This document shows, piece by piece, positions 1-8,486 of a stretch of 42,329 nt of DNA (the stretch's first letter is position 1; every line of letters begins with the position of its first letter). Source of the stretch: Comamonadaceae bacterium (GTDB taxonomy: Bacteria; Pseudomonadota; Gammaproteobacteria; Burkholderiales; Burkholderiaceae_C); assembly GCA_027485235.1 (NCBI GenBank), contig JAIXRJ010000032.1, forward strand, positions 1-42,329, in the 5' to 3' direction. Both the position numbers and the translations under genes were made by a program. Under the pieces are notes generated by a model that did no database searches, was not told the origin of the DNA, and saw nothing but the letters and a program-made list of their open reading frames with translations.

Positions 1-153
1 CTTGCAGACCACGCCCCATCGCCCCGAGGGTGGGGCTCCCACAAAGGCAAATAGGCATCGCCCACAGGGGCGATATTTGTAGGAGCGACGCCCTCGTCGC
101 GAAAACCCTCGCAGACCACCGCCCCTCGCCCCGAGGGCAGGGCTCTCACAAAA
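1..153. repeat. Cluster of REP-like palindromic repeats
   Basis: Two diverged direct copies (1-45 and 108-153) share the core CGCCCCGAGGG followed by GGGCTC and CACAAA. Read on the minus strand they begin GTGGGAGC or GTGAGAGC, the classic layout of REP elements. Between them, in the opposite orientation, 78-102 reads TGTAGGAGCGACG then CCCTCGTCGCGA, and 57-63/68-74 form a perfect seven-base stem (ATCGCCC, loop ACAG, GGGCGAT). Alternating orientation is typical of BIME-type REP clusters. The cluster lies directly downstream of the ABC transporter operon, where such elements often affect mRNA 3' ends. No transposase is nearby. Confidence 0.6.
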
Positions 154-193
154 TCCGTGCCTTGCCTGTTGCGCCAGACTTCAACGGGCCGGG

Positions 194-886
194 TCAATCC
201 ATCTGGATCAGGCCATCCACCACCTGGATGGTCTTGTCGCAGCGCTGGCCCAGCTGTGGGTTGTGGGTGACCAGCAGCACGGTGGTGCCCTGCTCTTGGT
301 TGATGCGGCGCAGCAGCGCAAACACCGCATCGGCGCTTTGGGTGTCCAAGTTGCCCGTGGGTTCATCGGCCAAGAGCAAAGCCGGGTTCATGGCCAAGGC
401 CCGCGCCAAAGACACGCGCTGCTGCTGCCCGCCACTCATGTTGTTGGCCATGTTGTTTTTCCAGGGCGTCAGGCCCACGCTCTCCAGCAGGGCCTCGGCC
501 CGCTCGCGCATCTCGGGGTTCGGAAAACCGGCCGCGCCCAGCATGGGCATCATCACGTTCTCGAGCGCGGTGAAGGCCGAGATCAGGTGGTGGTACTGGA
601 ACACAAAACCAATGTGGTGCCCGCGCAAACGCGTCAGGGCCTGATCAGCCAGCAGCGTGGTTTCTTCGCCCGCCATTTGCAACAAACCCGAGGTCGGCCG
701 GTCCAGCAAACCAATGATGTTGAGCAAGGTGCTTTTGCCCGAGCCCGAGGGCCCCATCACCGCGCAAAAGTCACCCCTGTTCAGCGTCAAGTCGATGCCG
801 TGTAGCACCTCGGTCTCGATGCCGGTGCCCACGTTGAAGGCCTTGCGCACGCCCTGCAGGCCCACCACCACATCCGAGCTAGCCAT
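194..886 (-). CDS. ABC transporter ATP-binding protein (MacB/LolD type)
   Basis: A 230-residue ATPase that powers an FtsX/MacB-type permease acting on envelope substrates such as lipoproteins, peptides or small toxic compounds. Visible motifs are Walker [10 protein letters not shown] (about 45-53), signature SGGQQQR (about 151-157), Walker B LLLADEP (about 170-176) and the switch histidine in VTHNP. The start is the ATG at 886. A longer reading from 1030 has an arginine/tryptophan-rich nonsense N terminus. The chosen start overlaps the permease stop by eight bases, which suggests translational coupling. It is the last gene of a three-gene operon (adaptor, permease, ATPase). The family is secure but the substrate is not known. 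Confidence 0.9.
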   Translation of the reverse strand: MASSDVVVGLQGVRKAFNVGTGIETEVLHGIDLTLNRGDFCAVMGPSGSGKSTLLNIIGLLDRPTSGLLQMAGEETTLLADQALTRLRGHHIGFVFQYHHLISAFTALENVMMPMLGAAGFPNPEMRERAEALLESVGLTPWKNNMANNMSGGQQQRVSLARALAMNPALLLADEPTGNLDTQSADAVFALLRRINQEQGTTVLLVTHNPQLGQRCDKTIQVVDGLIQMD

Positions 887-2111
887 GGATGGCCTCCACC
901 GGGTCCAACCGGGCCGCCCGCAAAGCCGGTGCATAAGCAGCCGCCAGGCCCGTGAGCGTGGCCAAGCCCAGCGCCACCGCAAACAGCACCGGGTCCAGCA
1001 CCAGCGGAAACAGCGACGTGCCATCGGCATTCAAGGCCAGGCGCTGCCACAGTACCAGCCCCAAAGCACCCACCACGCAGCCCAACACCGCACCACCCCA
1101 GCCCAGCAAACCCCCTTGCAGCAAAAACACACGCAGCACCTGACCGCGTGAAATGCCCATGGCCCGCAGGATGCCGATCTCGCGCGACTTTTGCACCACA
1201 GACACCACCAGCACACTGGCAATGCCAAAGGCCACCGACAAGCCCACAAAAAACCGGATCGCCGTGTTGGCTGTGCTTTGTGCACTCACCGCCGCAAAAA
1301 ACTGAGCCCCCGTCTTGATCCAGCTGTCGGCCTGCACCCCGGTCACCGCCTGAATGCGCTGGGCGACGACTTCGGCCGCGTACACATCGCGCACGGTGAC
1401 TTCGATGCTGGTCACCCCGCCCAACAAACCCAGCAGACTTTGCGCGGTGCGCAGCGCCACAAAGGTGCTGCGCTGGTTGGCCCCCTTGTTGCCGAGGTCA
1501 AACACGCCGCTGATGGTCAAGCTGGTGGCCTCGCCTGCGGCATTGGCCACACGCAGCTTGTCCCCCACATCCACGCCCAGGTCACTGGCCAAATCGGTGC
1601 CGATCAGCATGTCCTGCCCCGTCAAGCGCGCCGTGCCCCGCACGATTTTGTCGGGCAGCTTGACGATCTGGAAATACCCCTCGGGCTCCACCCCCGTCAG
1701 GCTGATGGCACGGCTGGCACTGCCGCGCACCGCCAGCGCCGAACCGCCGACCACAGGCGAGACCATGCGCACATCGGGCATGTCGCGCACAGTGGTGAGC
1801 AAGGATTGCCATTGGTCCATCGACTTGAGCCTTTGCAAAGGCGGCTGCACGATGGCGGCATTCACTTCGCCGGGCATGACCCCGTTCAAAGTGCGCGTGA
1901 CCTCTTTGGGGGGCAACAGCTGAATGTGCGCCTGCCCCGACAAAACCCGCGCAATGAAGTTGCTCTGCAAGCCCGCCATCAGCGCTGACATGAACACGAT
2001 CACGCCCACCCCAATGGCCACGCCGACCAAAATGAACACCGTCTGCATCCGGCCTTCGCGCAAAAAACGGATCGCCACAATCCACTCAAACGGCACCCAG
2101 GGCTTGAACAT
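879..2111 (-). CDS. ABC transporter permease, FtsX/MacB family
   Basis: A 410-residue inner-membrane permease. One membrane segment lies near the N terminus (about 25-45, [16 protein letters not shown]). A large periplasmic MacB-type domain follows (about 50-270), and three hydrophobic segments lie between about 280 and 400. This is the four-segment FtsX/LolC/MacB layout. Members of this type VII superfamily do not carry substrate through the membrane; they transmit ATPase movement to the periplasm. The gene starts 12 bases after the adaptor gene ends and overlaps the ATPase start. With an HlyD-type adaptor in the operon, a MacAB-like efflux pump is more likely than a Lol lipoprotein exporter. 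Confidence 0.88.
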   Translation of the reverse strand: MFKPWVPFEWIVAIRFLREGRMQTVFILVGVAIGVGVIVFMSALMAGLQSNFIARVLSGQAHIQLLPPKEVTRTLNGVMPGEVNAAIVQPPLQRLKSMDQWQSLLTTVRDMPDVRMVSPVVGGSALAVRGSASRAISLTGVEPEGYFQIVKLPDKIVRGTARLTGQDMLIGTDLASDLGVDVGDKLRVANAAGEATSLTISGVFDLGNKGANQRSTFVALRTAQSLLGLLGGVTSIEVTVRDVYAAEVVAQRIQAVTGVQADSWIKTGAQFFAAVSAQSTANTAIRFFVGLSVAFGIASVLVVSVVQKSREIGILRAMGISRGQVLRVFLLQGGLLGWGGAVLGCVVGALGLVLWQRLALNADGTSLFPLVLDPVLFAVALGLATLTGLAAAYAPALRAARLDPVEAIHG

Positions 2112-2123
2112 GCTGCGGCCCGA

Positions 2124-3347
2124 TCAAGGTTGAACACGCACGCGCTGGCCTTCGCGCAAAGCAGTGGGCGATGTGACCACAGCATCGCCCTCACGCAGGC
2201 CCTCCAGCACCTCCACCCACGCACCACCGCGCAAGCCCAGCCGCACCGGGCGACGCACCGCATGGCCCGCCTGCACCAGCCAGACCCAAGGCGAGGCCCC
2301 GCTGATCTCGTTGACACGGGCCACCTGCAGCGCCAACACCTGTGGTTGGCGTGCCACCACCAAGTCCACCGACACGGTCATGTCCTGCTTGAGGTCCTTC
2401 TGGGGCTCCAGCACTTCCAGCTTGATTTCTACCGCGCCGGTCTGGGCATTGATACCGGGGTTGATGTAGGCCACTTGGGCCTTGAATGGCTGCTGCGGGT
2501 AGGCATCGGCCGAGGCCAGCGCCTGCTGCCCAAGCGCCATCAGGCGCAGGTTCCTTTCATCGATCTGCACCACCAACTGCATGGCCCCTTCAGGCGACAA
2601 AGTCATCAAGACCTTGCCCGCCTGGACCACATCGCCCACCTCCACGTTGCGGCCAATGAGCTGCCCACTCGCAGGGGCCTGGATGACCGCATAGCGGGCC
2701 TTGGCGTTGACAATTTCTGCATTGGCCTGAGCCTCAAGCACCGCCCCTAGGGCCAGGCTGTGCTCAGCGCCACCGGCCCGGGTTGACGTCACTTGTTGTT
2801 GAGCGGCCTGCGCTTGGGCATCGGCCAGTGCCAAAGCCTTGCGCGACTCGTCCAGCGCCGCCTGCCCAATGAAGCCTTGCTCAAACAACGCCTGATTGCG
2901 CTGCCAACTGGCCCGCGCCGTGTCCAAACTGGCCTGTGCCTGGCGCAGCGTTTGATGCACCACTGGCCCCTGCAACTCATTCATCTGCCGCAGCCGGTTT
3001 TGCGCCTGCAGCACGGCCTGCTGGGCCTGACGCCGGGCAGACTGCAGCTCGGTGCCGACCAATTCAACCAGCACATCGCCCGCCTTCACCACTTGCCCTT
3101 CGGTCACCGGCACACGCGCCACGGTACCGGTGATCTGCGCGCCGATGTTCACCCGGTGCGGTGTCTCGACGCGGCCACTGGCCACGACGGTTTGCAGCAC
3201 ATCACGGCGCTGCACCGCCTCAGTCTGCACCTGAGGCCCCACCCACCAGCGCAACATGGCAGCGCCAATAAACAGGGCCAGCACGCCCCACAACAATTTA
3301 ACGCCATGTTGGCGAATCCAGGTCCAAACAGCATTCATACGGGCCAT
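2124..3347 (-). CDS. HlyD/MacA-family periplasmic adaptor subunit
   Basis: A 407-residue membrane-fusion protein that should link the inner-membrane permease to an outer-membrane channel. It has an N-terminal membrane anchor (about 18-38, LLWGVLALFIGAAML) and then a lipoyl-like half with the usual phrase VTEGQVVKAGDVL. A long alanine/glutamine-rich coiled-coil hairpin follows (about 100-190), then beta-barrel and membrane-proximal domains. A second in-frame ATG at 3338 is an equally possible start, and no clear Shine-Dalgarno sequence precedes either. It is the first gene of the operon. No outer-membrane TolC-type gene is in the window, so the pump would use one encoded elsewhere. Confidence 0.88.
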   Translation of the reverse strand: MARMNAVWTWIRQHGVKLLWGVLALFIGAAMLRWWVGPQVQTEAVQRRDVLQTVVASGRVETPHRVNIGAQITGTVARVPVTEGQVVKAGDVLVELVGTELQSARRQAQQAVLQAQNRLRQMNELQGPVVHQTLRQAQASLDTARASWQRNQALFEQGFIGQAALDESRKALALADAQAQAAQQQVTSTRAGGAEHSLALGAVLEAQANAEIVNAKARYAVIQAPASGQLIGRNVEVGDVVQAGKVLMTLSPEGAMQLVVQIDERNLRLMALGQQALASADAYPQQPFKAQVAYINPGINAQTGAVEIKLEVLEPQKDLKQDMTVSVDLVVARQPQVLALQVARVNEISGASPWVWLVQAGHAVRRPVRLGLRGGAWVEVLEGLREGDAVVTSPTALREGQRVRVQP

Positions 3348-3467
3348 TGTGGGGATCGGTGCGGTGCACGCCCATGATGCAGGTCAAGATCGGTCCATCT
3401 GCAGGCTGTGTGTCAGGCAACTGAGCAACAATGAGGACTGTGTGCGCTCTCTACCCTTCTTATCCCC

Positions 3468-4604
3468 ATGAAAAAAATACTGCTTTTGGGTTCTGGTGAA
3501 CTCGGCAAAGAATTCGTCATCAGCGCCAAGCGCCTGGGCTGCCATGTGATGGCCTGCGACAGCTATGCCGGTGCGCCCGCCATGCAAGTGGCCGACGAGT
3601 TTTGTGTCTTCAGCATGCTCGACGAAGCCCCGCTGCGCGCCGCCATCGCCAAATACCAGCCCGATTTGATCGTGCCCGAGATCGAAGCCATCCGCACCGA
3701 AGTGCTGCTCGACGTGGAAAAACAAGGCTTTGAGGTCATCCCCAGTGCCCGCGCCGCCAACCTGACCATGAACCGCGACCGCATCCGCGATGTGGCGGTG
3801 GGTCTGGGTGTGCGCACCGCCCAATTCGGTTACGCCGATTCGGCCGCCGAGCTGCTGGCCAAAGCCACCGACATCGGTTTCCCGGTCGTCATCAAGCCGG
3901 TCATGAGTTCATCGGGCAAAGGCCAAAGCGTGGCCAAGACGGCCGACGATGTGCAAGCCAGTTGGGACTACGCCTGCGCCGGCATGCGCGGCGACCGCCA
4001 AAAAGTCATCGTCGAGGAATTCATTCACTTTGACTATGAAATCACTTTGCTCACCGTGCGCCAGCGCCATGGCCCCACCCTCTTTTGCCCGCCCATTGGC
4101 CATGTGCAAGAACGCGGCGATTACCAATACAGCTGGCAGCCCCAAGGCATGAAAACCGAGCACCTGCTCGCAGCGCAGCAAATGGCCGAAAAAGTCACCA
4201 CCGACTTGGGCGGCGCAGGCCTGTTTGGTGTGGAGTTTTTTGTCACGCCCACCGAAGTGATCTTCAGCGAACTGAGCCCCCGCCCGCACGACACCGGCAT
4301 GGTGACGCTCATCAGCCAGAACCTGAGCGAATTCGATTTGCACGCCCGCGCCATTTTGGGCCTGCCGATTCCTCTGATCGAATGCGTGGAAGGTGCCAGC
4401 GCCGTGGTGCTGGCCGACAAGGAAGGCACACACCCGAACTTCACCGGCGTTGAAGCGGCGCTCAGTGAGCCCGGTGTGGACGTGCGTTTGTTTGGCAAAC
4501 CCACCACACGGCCGTACCGCCGCATGGCGGTGGCCCTGGCCAAAGGCCCCAACGCGCTGCAACGGGCGCGCGAGGCGGCCAGCAAAATCTCCGTGGTGGT
4601 TTGA
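3468..4604 (+). CDS. purT: Formate-dependent phosphoribosylglycinamide formyltransferase (PurT)
   Basis: Cytoplasmic ATP-grasp enzyme of purine synthesis. It makes formyl-GAR from GAR, formate and ATP, as an alternative to the folate-dependent PurN. The 378-residue protein begins with the nucleotide-fold segment [15 protein letters not shown]. It carries PurT hallmarks: [38 protein letters not shown] and [19 protein letters not shown] (each seen directly). It is slightly shorter than the 392 residues of E. coli PurT because it lacks the first dozen or so residues. No strong Shine-Dalgarno sequence precedes the ATG. The galE start codon lies five bases after the stop, so the two are probably cotranscribed. 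Confidence 0.96.
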   Translation: MKKILLLGSGELGKEFVISAKRLGCHVMACDSYAGAPAMQVADEFCVFSMLDEAPLRAAIAKYQPDLIVPEIEAIRTEVLLDVEKQGFEVIPSARAANLTMNRDRIRDVAVGLGVRTAQFGYADSAAELLAKATDIGFPVVIKPVMSSSGKGQSVAKTADDVQASWDYACAGMRGDRQKVIVEEFIHFDYEITLLTVRQRHGPTLFCPPIGHVQERGDYQYSWQPQGMKTEHLLAAQQMAEKVTTDLGGAGLFGVEFFVTPTEVIFSELSPRPHDTGMVTLISQNLSEFDLHARAILGLPIPLIECVEGASAVVLADKEGTHPNFTGVEAALSEPGVDVRLFGKPTTRPYRRMAVALAKGPNALQRAREAASKISVVV

Positions 4605-4609
4605 CGATC

Positions 4610-5623
4610 ATGTCCAACACCATCCTCATCACCGGCGGCGCGGGCTACATCGGCTCGCACACAGCGGTTGAACTCCTGAACGCGGGCCACCGCGTGGTGA
4701 TCATGGACAACCTGGTCAACAGCAGCATCGAGGTGCTGGCTCGCATCCAGGCACTGGCCAGTGGCCATGTGAGCTTTGTGCAGGCCGATGTGCGCGATGG
4801 CGCGGCCCTCGACCAAATCTTCAAAGACCACCCCATCGAAGGCGTTATCCACTTTGCCGGTCTCAAAGCCGTGGGCGAATCCGTGGCGCATCCGCTGCGT
4901 TACTTTGACAACAACATCGGCAGCACCCTGGCCCTGTTGCAAGCCATGGACCGTGCAGACGTTCGCCGCATCGTTTTCAGCTCATCGGCCACGGTGTATG
5001 GCGACCCCGAGCAAGTGCCCATCACTGAAACCAGCCCCTTGCGCGTAACCAACCCCTATGGACGCACCAAGCTCATGTGCGAAGACATCCTGCGCGACCT
5101 GCAAGTGTCTGACCCCCGTTGGCATGTAGCCATCCTGCGTTACTTCAATCCCGTGGGGGCGCACATCAGCGGCAGCATCGGCGAACACCCCAACGGCATC
5201 CCCAACAACTTGATGCCCTTCATCACCCAGGTGGCGGTGGGGCAACGCGAGTTTTTGAGCATTTTTGGCCAGGACTACCCCACGCCCGATGGCACAGGCG
5301 TGCGCGACTACATCCATGTGGTCGACCTGGCCTTGGGGCATTTGGCAGCGCTGAACTACCTGCACAACCAGCAAGCGAGCATCACCGTCAACCTGGGCAC
5401 CGGGCGCGGCGTGAGCGTGAAAGAACTGGCCGAGACCTTTGCCCGCGTAACAGGTGTGCCTGTGCCCTACCAGTTTGCGCCGCGCCGCCCCGGTGACGTG
5501 GCCGCCTGCTACGCCGACACCCGCCTGGCCCAGCAAGCCCTGGGCTGGCAGGCCCAACTGGGGGTGGAACGCATGTGCCAAGACGCATGGCGCTGGCAAT
5601 CGCAAAATCCAAAGGGCTATTGA
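4610..5623 (+). CDS. galE: UDP-glucose 4-epimerase (GalE)
   Basis: An extended SDR enzyme that interconverts UDP-glucose and UDP-galactose for surface polysaccharides and galactose use. The 337-residue protein (E. coli GalE has 338) shows the NAD-binding TGGAGYIGSH motif near the N terminus, the SSSATVYG strand with the catalytic Ser/Thr, and the YGRTK (YxxxK) catalytic pair. It also has the family segments RYFNPVGAH and YADTRLAQQALGW. The ATG at 4610 is preferred. A TTG at 4601 would overlap the purT stop and add only three residues. It converges with rfbC, so the two sugar-nucleotide loci face each other. Confidence 0.96.
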   Translation: MSNTILITGGAGYIGSHTAVELLNAGHRVVIMDNLVNSSIEVLARIQALASGHVSFVQADVRDGAALDQIFKDHPIEGVIHFAGLKAVGESVAHPLRYFDNNIGSTLALLQAMDRADVRRIVFSSSATVYGDPEQVPITETSPLRVTNPYGRTKLMCEDILRDLQVSDPRWHVAILRYFNPVGAHISGSIGEHPNGIPNNLMPFITQVAVGQREFLSIFGQDYPTPDGTGVRDYIHVVDLALGHLAALNYLHNQQASITVNLGTGRGVSVKELAETFARVTGVPVPYQFAPRRPGDVAACYADTRLAQQALGWQAQLGVERMCQDAWRWQSQNPKGY

Positions 5624-5767
5624 AGGCCGAGGTGGCGGTTTGCGGTCCTTGCAGTCAAACACGCACGTTTTGCGCCACAGTGCAGGCGCCTGGAGCTGTT
5701 CGAATGGTGGCAAAACCGCCTTGCGCCTGGCTTGTCCCCGAACAGGGCATGGGGTGCTGGCAGGGAT

Positions 5768-6319
5768 TCAGGCGAATTTGTCAGCCTGGTCCCAAAGATG
5801 GGCCGCCGCATCTTTGGCTGCCAATTGCGGCAGGCCAAGCATGGGCCACTCGATGCCAAGGGTGGGATCGTCCCAGCGCAAGCTGCGCTCGTGGGCCGGG
5901 TACCAGTAATCGGTGGTTTTGTACAAAAATTCAGCCGTTTCGCTCAGCACCACAAAACCATGGGCAAAACCTGGAGGCACCCACAGTTGCTGGTGTTTGT
6001 CTGCGTCCAGATACACCCCCACCCATTGGCCCAGGGTGGCCGAGCTTTGGCGCAAATCCACCGCCACATCAAAAACCCGGCCTTGCACCACACGCACCAG
6101 TTTGCCCTGGGGGTTTTGAATCTGGTAGTGCAAACCGCGCAAAACGCCTTGCGCCGACTTGCTGTGGTTGTCCTGGACAAAAGGCAGTTGGACGCCGGTT
6201 TTTTCAGCGAAGTCGCGCTGATTGAAGGATTCGAAGAAAAACCCACGCGCGTCGCCAAACACCTGGGGCTCCAGGATCAAAACTTCGGTCAAGGCCGTGG
6301 GGGTGACGGTGTAAGGCAT
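5768..6319 (-). CDS. rfbC: dTDP-4-dehydrorhamnose 3,5-epimerase (RfbC/RmlC)
   Basis: A cupin-fold epimerase that makes dTDP-4-keto-L-rhamnose, third step of dTDP-L-rhamnose synthesis for O-antigen and other glycans. The 183-residue length is standard. The catalytic histidine is His64 in RGLHYQ. Tyrosines at 133 and 138 (FLYKTTDYWY) cover the general-acid position, and VPPGFAHGF is the usual cupin strand. It follows rfbA on the minus strand with a 91-base gap that holds a hairpin. rfbB and rfbD are absent from the window, so the pathway must be completed elsewhere in the genome. Confidence 0.95.
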   Translation of the reverse strand: MPYTVTPTALTEVLILEPQVFGDARGFFFESFNQRDFAEKTGVQLPFVQDNHSKSAQGVLRGLHYQIQNPQGKLVRVVQGRVFDVAVDLRQSSATLGQWVGVYLDADKHQQLWVPPGFAHGFVVLSETAEFLYKTTDYWYPAHERSLRWDDPTLGIEWPMLGLPQLAAKDAAAHLWDQADKFA

Positions 6320-6371
6320 GTCATGGGGTGGGGTGGGCCAGAGGTTTGAGCGCCGGCATGGGATTTTTAAA

Positions 6372-6406
6372 CACGCAGGTCACGGCCCAAGCGGCCGACC
6401 TGCGTG
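6372..6406 (-). terminator. Hairpin between rfbA and rfbC
   Basis: A perfect ten-base inverted repeat (CACGCAGGTC at 6372-6381 and GACCTGCGTG at 6397-6406) begins five bases after the rfbA stop. On the minus strand it is followed by TTTAAAAA rather than a clean T run. It may be a leaky terminator or a processing/stability stem that sets the rfbA:rfbC ratio. Confidence 0.45.
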
Positions 6407-6410
6407 GCAT

Positions 6411-7283
6411 TCACTTGATCAAATTCAACAAATACTGACCGTAGCCATTTTTGGCCAGTGGTGCCGCCAGTTTTTGCACGGCCGCCGCATCGATCCACTT
6501 CTGTGTCAATGCAATTTCCTCGGGGCAAGCCACCATCAGGCCTTGGCGCTTTTGCAGCGTGGCAATGAAACCTGCAGCTTCCAGCAGACTGTCGTGCGTA
6601 CCGGTGTCCAGCCAGGCATAGCCTCGGCCCATGATTTCGACGTTGAGCTGGTTCAGTTCAAGGTAGCGCTTGTTCACATCGGTGATTTCCAACTCGCCAC
6701 GCGGTGAAGGCTGGATGTCGGCGGCGATGTCGCACACCTGGTTGTCGTAAAAATACAAACCCGTCACCGCATAGTTGCTTTTGGGTGTCTTGGGCTTTTC
6801 TTCGATGCTCAGCGCTCGTTGCTGCTGGTCAAAATCGACCACCCCATAACGCTCGGGATCGTGAACGTGGTACGCAAACACGCTGGCACCATGGGTGCGT
6901 TCGTTGGCGCTGGCCAAAAGCTTCACCAAATCATGGCCGTAATAAATGTTGTCCCCCAGCACCAGCGCACTCAGGTCCTGGGCCACAAAGTCCTTGCCAA
7001 TGATGAAGGCTTGAGCCAGACCATCGGGACTGGGCTGCACCGCATACTGGATGTTCATGCCCCACTGGCTGCCGTCACCGAGCAACTCGGTAAACCGCGG
7101 CGTGTCTTGGGGGGTGCTGATCAAGAGCACATCGCGAATGCCCGCCAACATGAGCGTGGTGAGCGGGTAGTACACCATGGGCTTGTCGTACACCGGCATG
7201 AGCTGCTTGCTCACCGCTTGGGTCACGGGGTACAGACGGGTGCCAGAGCCGCCTGCGAGGATGATGCCTTTTCGTTTAATCAT
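6411..7283 (-). CDS. rfbA: Glucose-1-phosphate thymidylyltransferase (RfbA/RmlA)
   Basis: First enzyme of dTDP-L-rhamnose synthesis: it joins dTTP and glucose-1-phosphate to give dTDP-glucose. The 290-residue protein matches the family length. It has the nucleotidyltransferase signature [11 protein letters not shown] (about 11-21), the Lys of [42 protein letters not shown] and [14 protein letters not shown]. It is upstream of rfbC on the same strand. There is no clear Shine-Dalgarno sequence; a TATAAA motif sits only eight bases before the ATG (7291-7296, minus strand). Either the transcript is nearly leaderless or that motif is chance. Confidence 0.96.
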   Translation of the reverse strand: MIKRKGIILAGGSGTRLYPVTQAVSKQLMPVYDKPMVYYPLTTLMLAGIRDVLLISTPQDTPRFTELLGDGSQWGMNIQYAVQPSPDGLAQAFIIGKDFVAQDLSALVLGDNIYYGHDLVKLLASANERTHGASVFAYHVHDPERYGVVDFDQQQRALSIEEKPKTPKSNYAVTGLYFYDNQVCDIAADIQPSPRGELEITDVNKRYLELNQLNVEIMGRGYAWLDTGTHDSLLEAAGFIATLQKRQGLMVACPEEIALTQKWIDAAAVQKLAAPLAKNGYGQYLLNLIK

Positions 7284-7419
7284 GCTTTATTTTATAGGAA
7301 TGCCCCGTTCTGACCGGCTGGCAATCTTCATGCTTGCGCCACTTTTCCACAACTTTCTCAAGACATCACATTTTTGATGCGGCCCGATGAAATATGAATG
7401 GCCTGTGTTGTTTTCCCTC

Positions 7420-7522
7420 CTTTGTCATCCCGGGCGAAGACCCGGGATCCAGCTTTGAGCACTGTCTTTTGCAAAGACCTGTAGTGCATTCTGGATCCCG
7501 GCTCAAGGCCGGGATGACAAAG
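7420..7522. repeat. REP-type palindromic pair
   Basis: Perfect 14-base terminal inverted repeats, CTTTGTCATCCCGG at 7420-7433 and CCGGGATGACAAAG at 7509-7522, bound a 103-base element. Each arm is itself a small hairpin: CCCGGG, loop, CCCGGG at 7429-7446 on the left, and CCGG/CCGG around CTCAAGG on the right. GGATCCAG and CTGGATCC extend the inner symmetry. It resembles non-autonomous REP/BIME or MITE-like elements and carries no coding sequence. It lies between the divergent rfbA and RRM gene. Confidence 0.65.
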
Positions 7523-7575
7523 AAAAATTAAAACTTGACCGAGCCGAATCAATAAAACCTTTTGAAATAAAGAAT

Positions 7576-7604
7576 TTTACTTTTAGCACATTGAAGAATA
7601 TAAT
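7576..7604 (+). promoter_or_regulatory. Near-consensus sigma-70 promoter
   Basis: TTTACT (7576-7581), exactly 17 bases, then a perfect TATAAT (7599-7604), in a markedly AT-rich patch of an otherwise GC-rich window. Transcription would start near 7611 and run toward the RRM gene about 515 bases away. This is the best promoter I could find by eye in the window. Confidence 0.6.
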
Positions 7605-7610
7605 CGGAAA

Positions 7611-7775
7611 CTTCTGGTGATGTGACCGGTTTGACACCCTGCCATTTTCCCAGTCATTCTCTTTTTCGATTCACATCGAACTGCACGTCCTGCTGAGCTG
7701 CAAGACCTGTATTTTTCTCAACAGCTCTCAGCAAACCCCCGGATGGTTTGCCATTTGTTTGATTTTGATTTCTCA
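7611..7775 (+). ncRNA. Possible small RNA or structured leader
   Basis: From the predicted start near 7611, two stems follow. One pairs 7692-7700 (GCTGAGCTG) with 7722-7732, with a two-base bulge. The other is a perfect seven-base stem, GCAAACC (7731-7737) with GGTTTGC (7745-7751). The two share bases 7731-7732, so they may be alternatives. The second stem is followed by a T-rich tract (7752-7775) like an imperfect terminator. No ATG- or GTG-started reading frame of note occurs before the tract. It could be an independent small RNA or the first part of a long 5' leader. No known RNA family is recognised. Confidence 0.3.
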
Positions 7776-8013
7776 GCTGACTCCCCGCACAGGCACAACC
7801 GTCGCTTTGCCGCCGACATCCCCTTTCAATTTGAGCCACAGCCGCAAGCCCACACGCTGCCCTTCCCGGCATGTGTTTGCAGTCCTTCAAGGCCTGGATT
7901 TCAAGCCCGACGAGGCCCCCAAACCCTGTGCTTCGACCCAACAGGCGGCACGTCGGGTCCTTGACCTGACACGCGACTGGCTGCAAACAAGCCCAAGCAC
8001 CCCATAAATGTGC

Positions 8014-8031
8014 CCATGCCGCAAGGCATGG
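8014..8031 (+). terminator. GNRA-capped hairpin upstream of the RRM gene
   Basis: A perfect seven-base stem CCATGCC/GGCATGG is closed by the stable tetraloop GCAA, followed by CACTTTTCC. It ends 95 bases before the RRM start. The short T run makes it a weak terminator candidate. It could equally be a stabilising or regulatory stem in the leader. Confidence 0.35.
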
Positions 8032-8126
8032 CACTTTTCCTGGCGGAATCTTCCAAGAAACCGCTTTTTCCCTGCATGCCGTTTTGTCCTCAAAACTGGC
8101 ATGCCACCTCTCTGAAAGGCTCAACC

Positions 8127-8420
8127 ATGAGCAGCAAAATTTACGTGGGCAACTTGCCTTACACCATCGACGACGCCAGCTTGCGTCAAAATTTTTCCGA
8201 GTTTGGCGGCGTGTTGTCGGCCAAAGTCATGATGGACCGTGACACCGGCCGCTCCAAAGGCTTTGCTTTCGTTGAAATGTCCAGCGCTGAAGAGGCTCAA
8301 TCGGCCATCACAGGCCTGAACGGCATGTCGGTCGGTGGTCGTTCCATTGTGGTGAACATCTCCAAGCCCAAAGAGCCCAGCACAGGCTACGGCAGCGGTT
8401 ACCGCGACAACCGCAACTGA
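8127..8420 (+). CDS. Small RRM-type RNA-binding protein
   Basis: A 97-residue single RNA-recognition-motif protein. RNP2 is KIYVGNLPY (about 4-12) and RNP1 is RSKGFAFVEM (about 44-53). After the RRM comes a short tail with glycine and tyrosine (TGYGSGYRDNRN), the layout of small cold-inducible RNA-binding proteins of bacteria and cyanobacteria. The ATG at 8127 is preceded by AAAGG and begins the RRM directly. An upstream in-frame start at 8010 would add an unrelated stretch. It has a long leader and a strong terminator after the stop. A role as an RNA chaperone in cold or stress is inferred from the family. Confidence 0.93.
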   Translation: MSSKIYVGNLPYTIDDASLRQNFSEFGGVLSAKVMMDRDTGRSKGFAFVEMSSAEEAQSAITGLNGMSVGGRSIVVNISKPKEPSTGYGSGYRDNRN

Positions 8421-8435
8421 TTTTTTTCAGATGCG

Positions 8436-8466
8436 AAAAAAAGCCGCTGTACAGCGGCTTTTTTTT
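8436..8466. terminator. Bidirectional intrinsic terminator
   Basis: A ten-base perfect palindrome (AAGCCGCTGT at 8441-8450, ACAGCGGCTT at 8451-8460) is flanked by an A7 run on the left and a T8 run on the right. It serves the RRM gene on the plus strand and the ABC exporter gene on the minus strand, whose stops are 8420 and 8487. Confidence 0.9.
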
Positions 8467-8486
8467 GGCCTGAATGCTGGCGGCTG

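Larger units (their letters stand above)
7605..8126 (+). other. Gene-poor stretch ahead of the RRM gene
   Basis: About 520 bases lie between the promoter and the RRM start. One plus-strand frame stays open from 7621 to a TAA at 8007. It has no ATG or GTG start; its only candidates are TTG codons such as 7759, which would give an 82-residue product ending LDLTRDWLQTSPSTP. A minus-strand frame across the same bases (7654-8124) looks like a shadow. I cannot support a protein here. The best reading is a long untranslated leader or a separate short transcript, possibly with a decayed or very weakly started small ORF. Confidence 0.4.

Noticed and set aside
887..1030. Longer start of the ABC ATPase at 1030
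   Set aside because: The extra 48 residues are tryptophan/arginine-rich shadow of the permease gene; the ATG at 886 begins the known domain.
7654..8124. 156-residue minus-strand ORF opposite the RRM leader
   Set aside because: It overlaps the RRM gene's start side, has arbitrary composition and no family pattern; the plus-strand frame over the same bases is no better.
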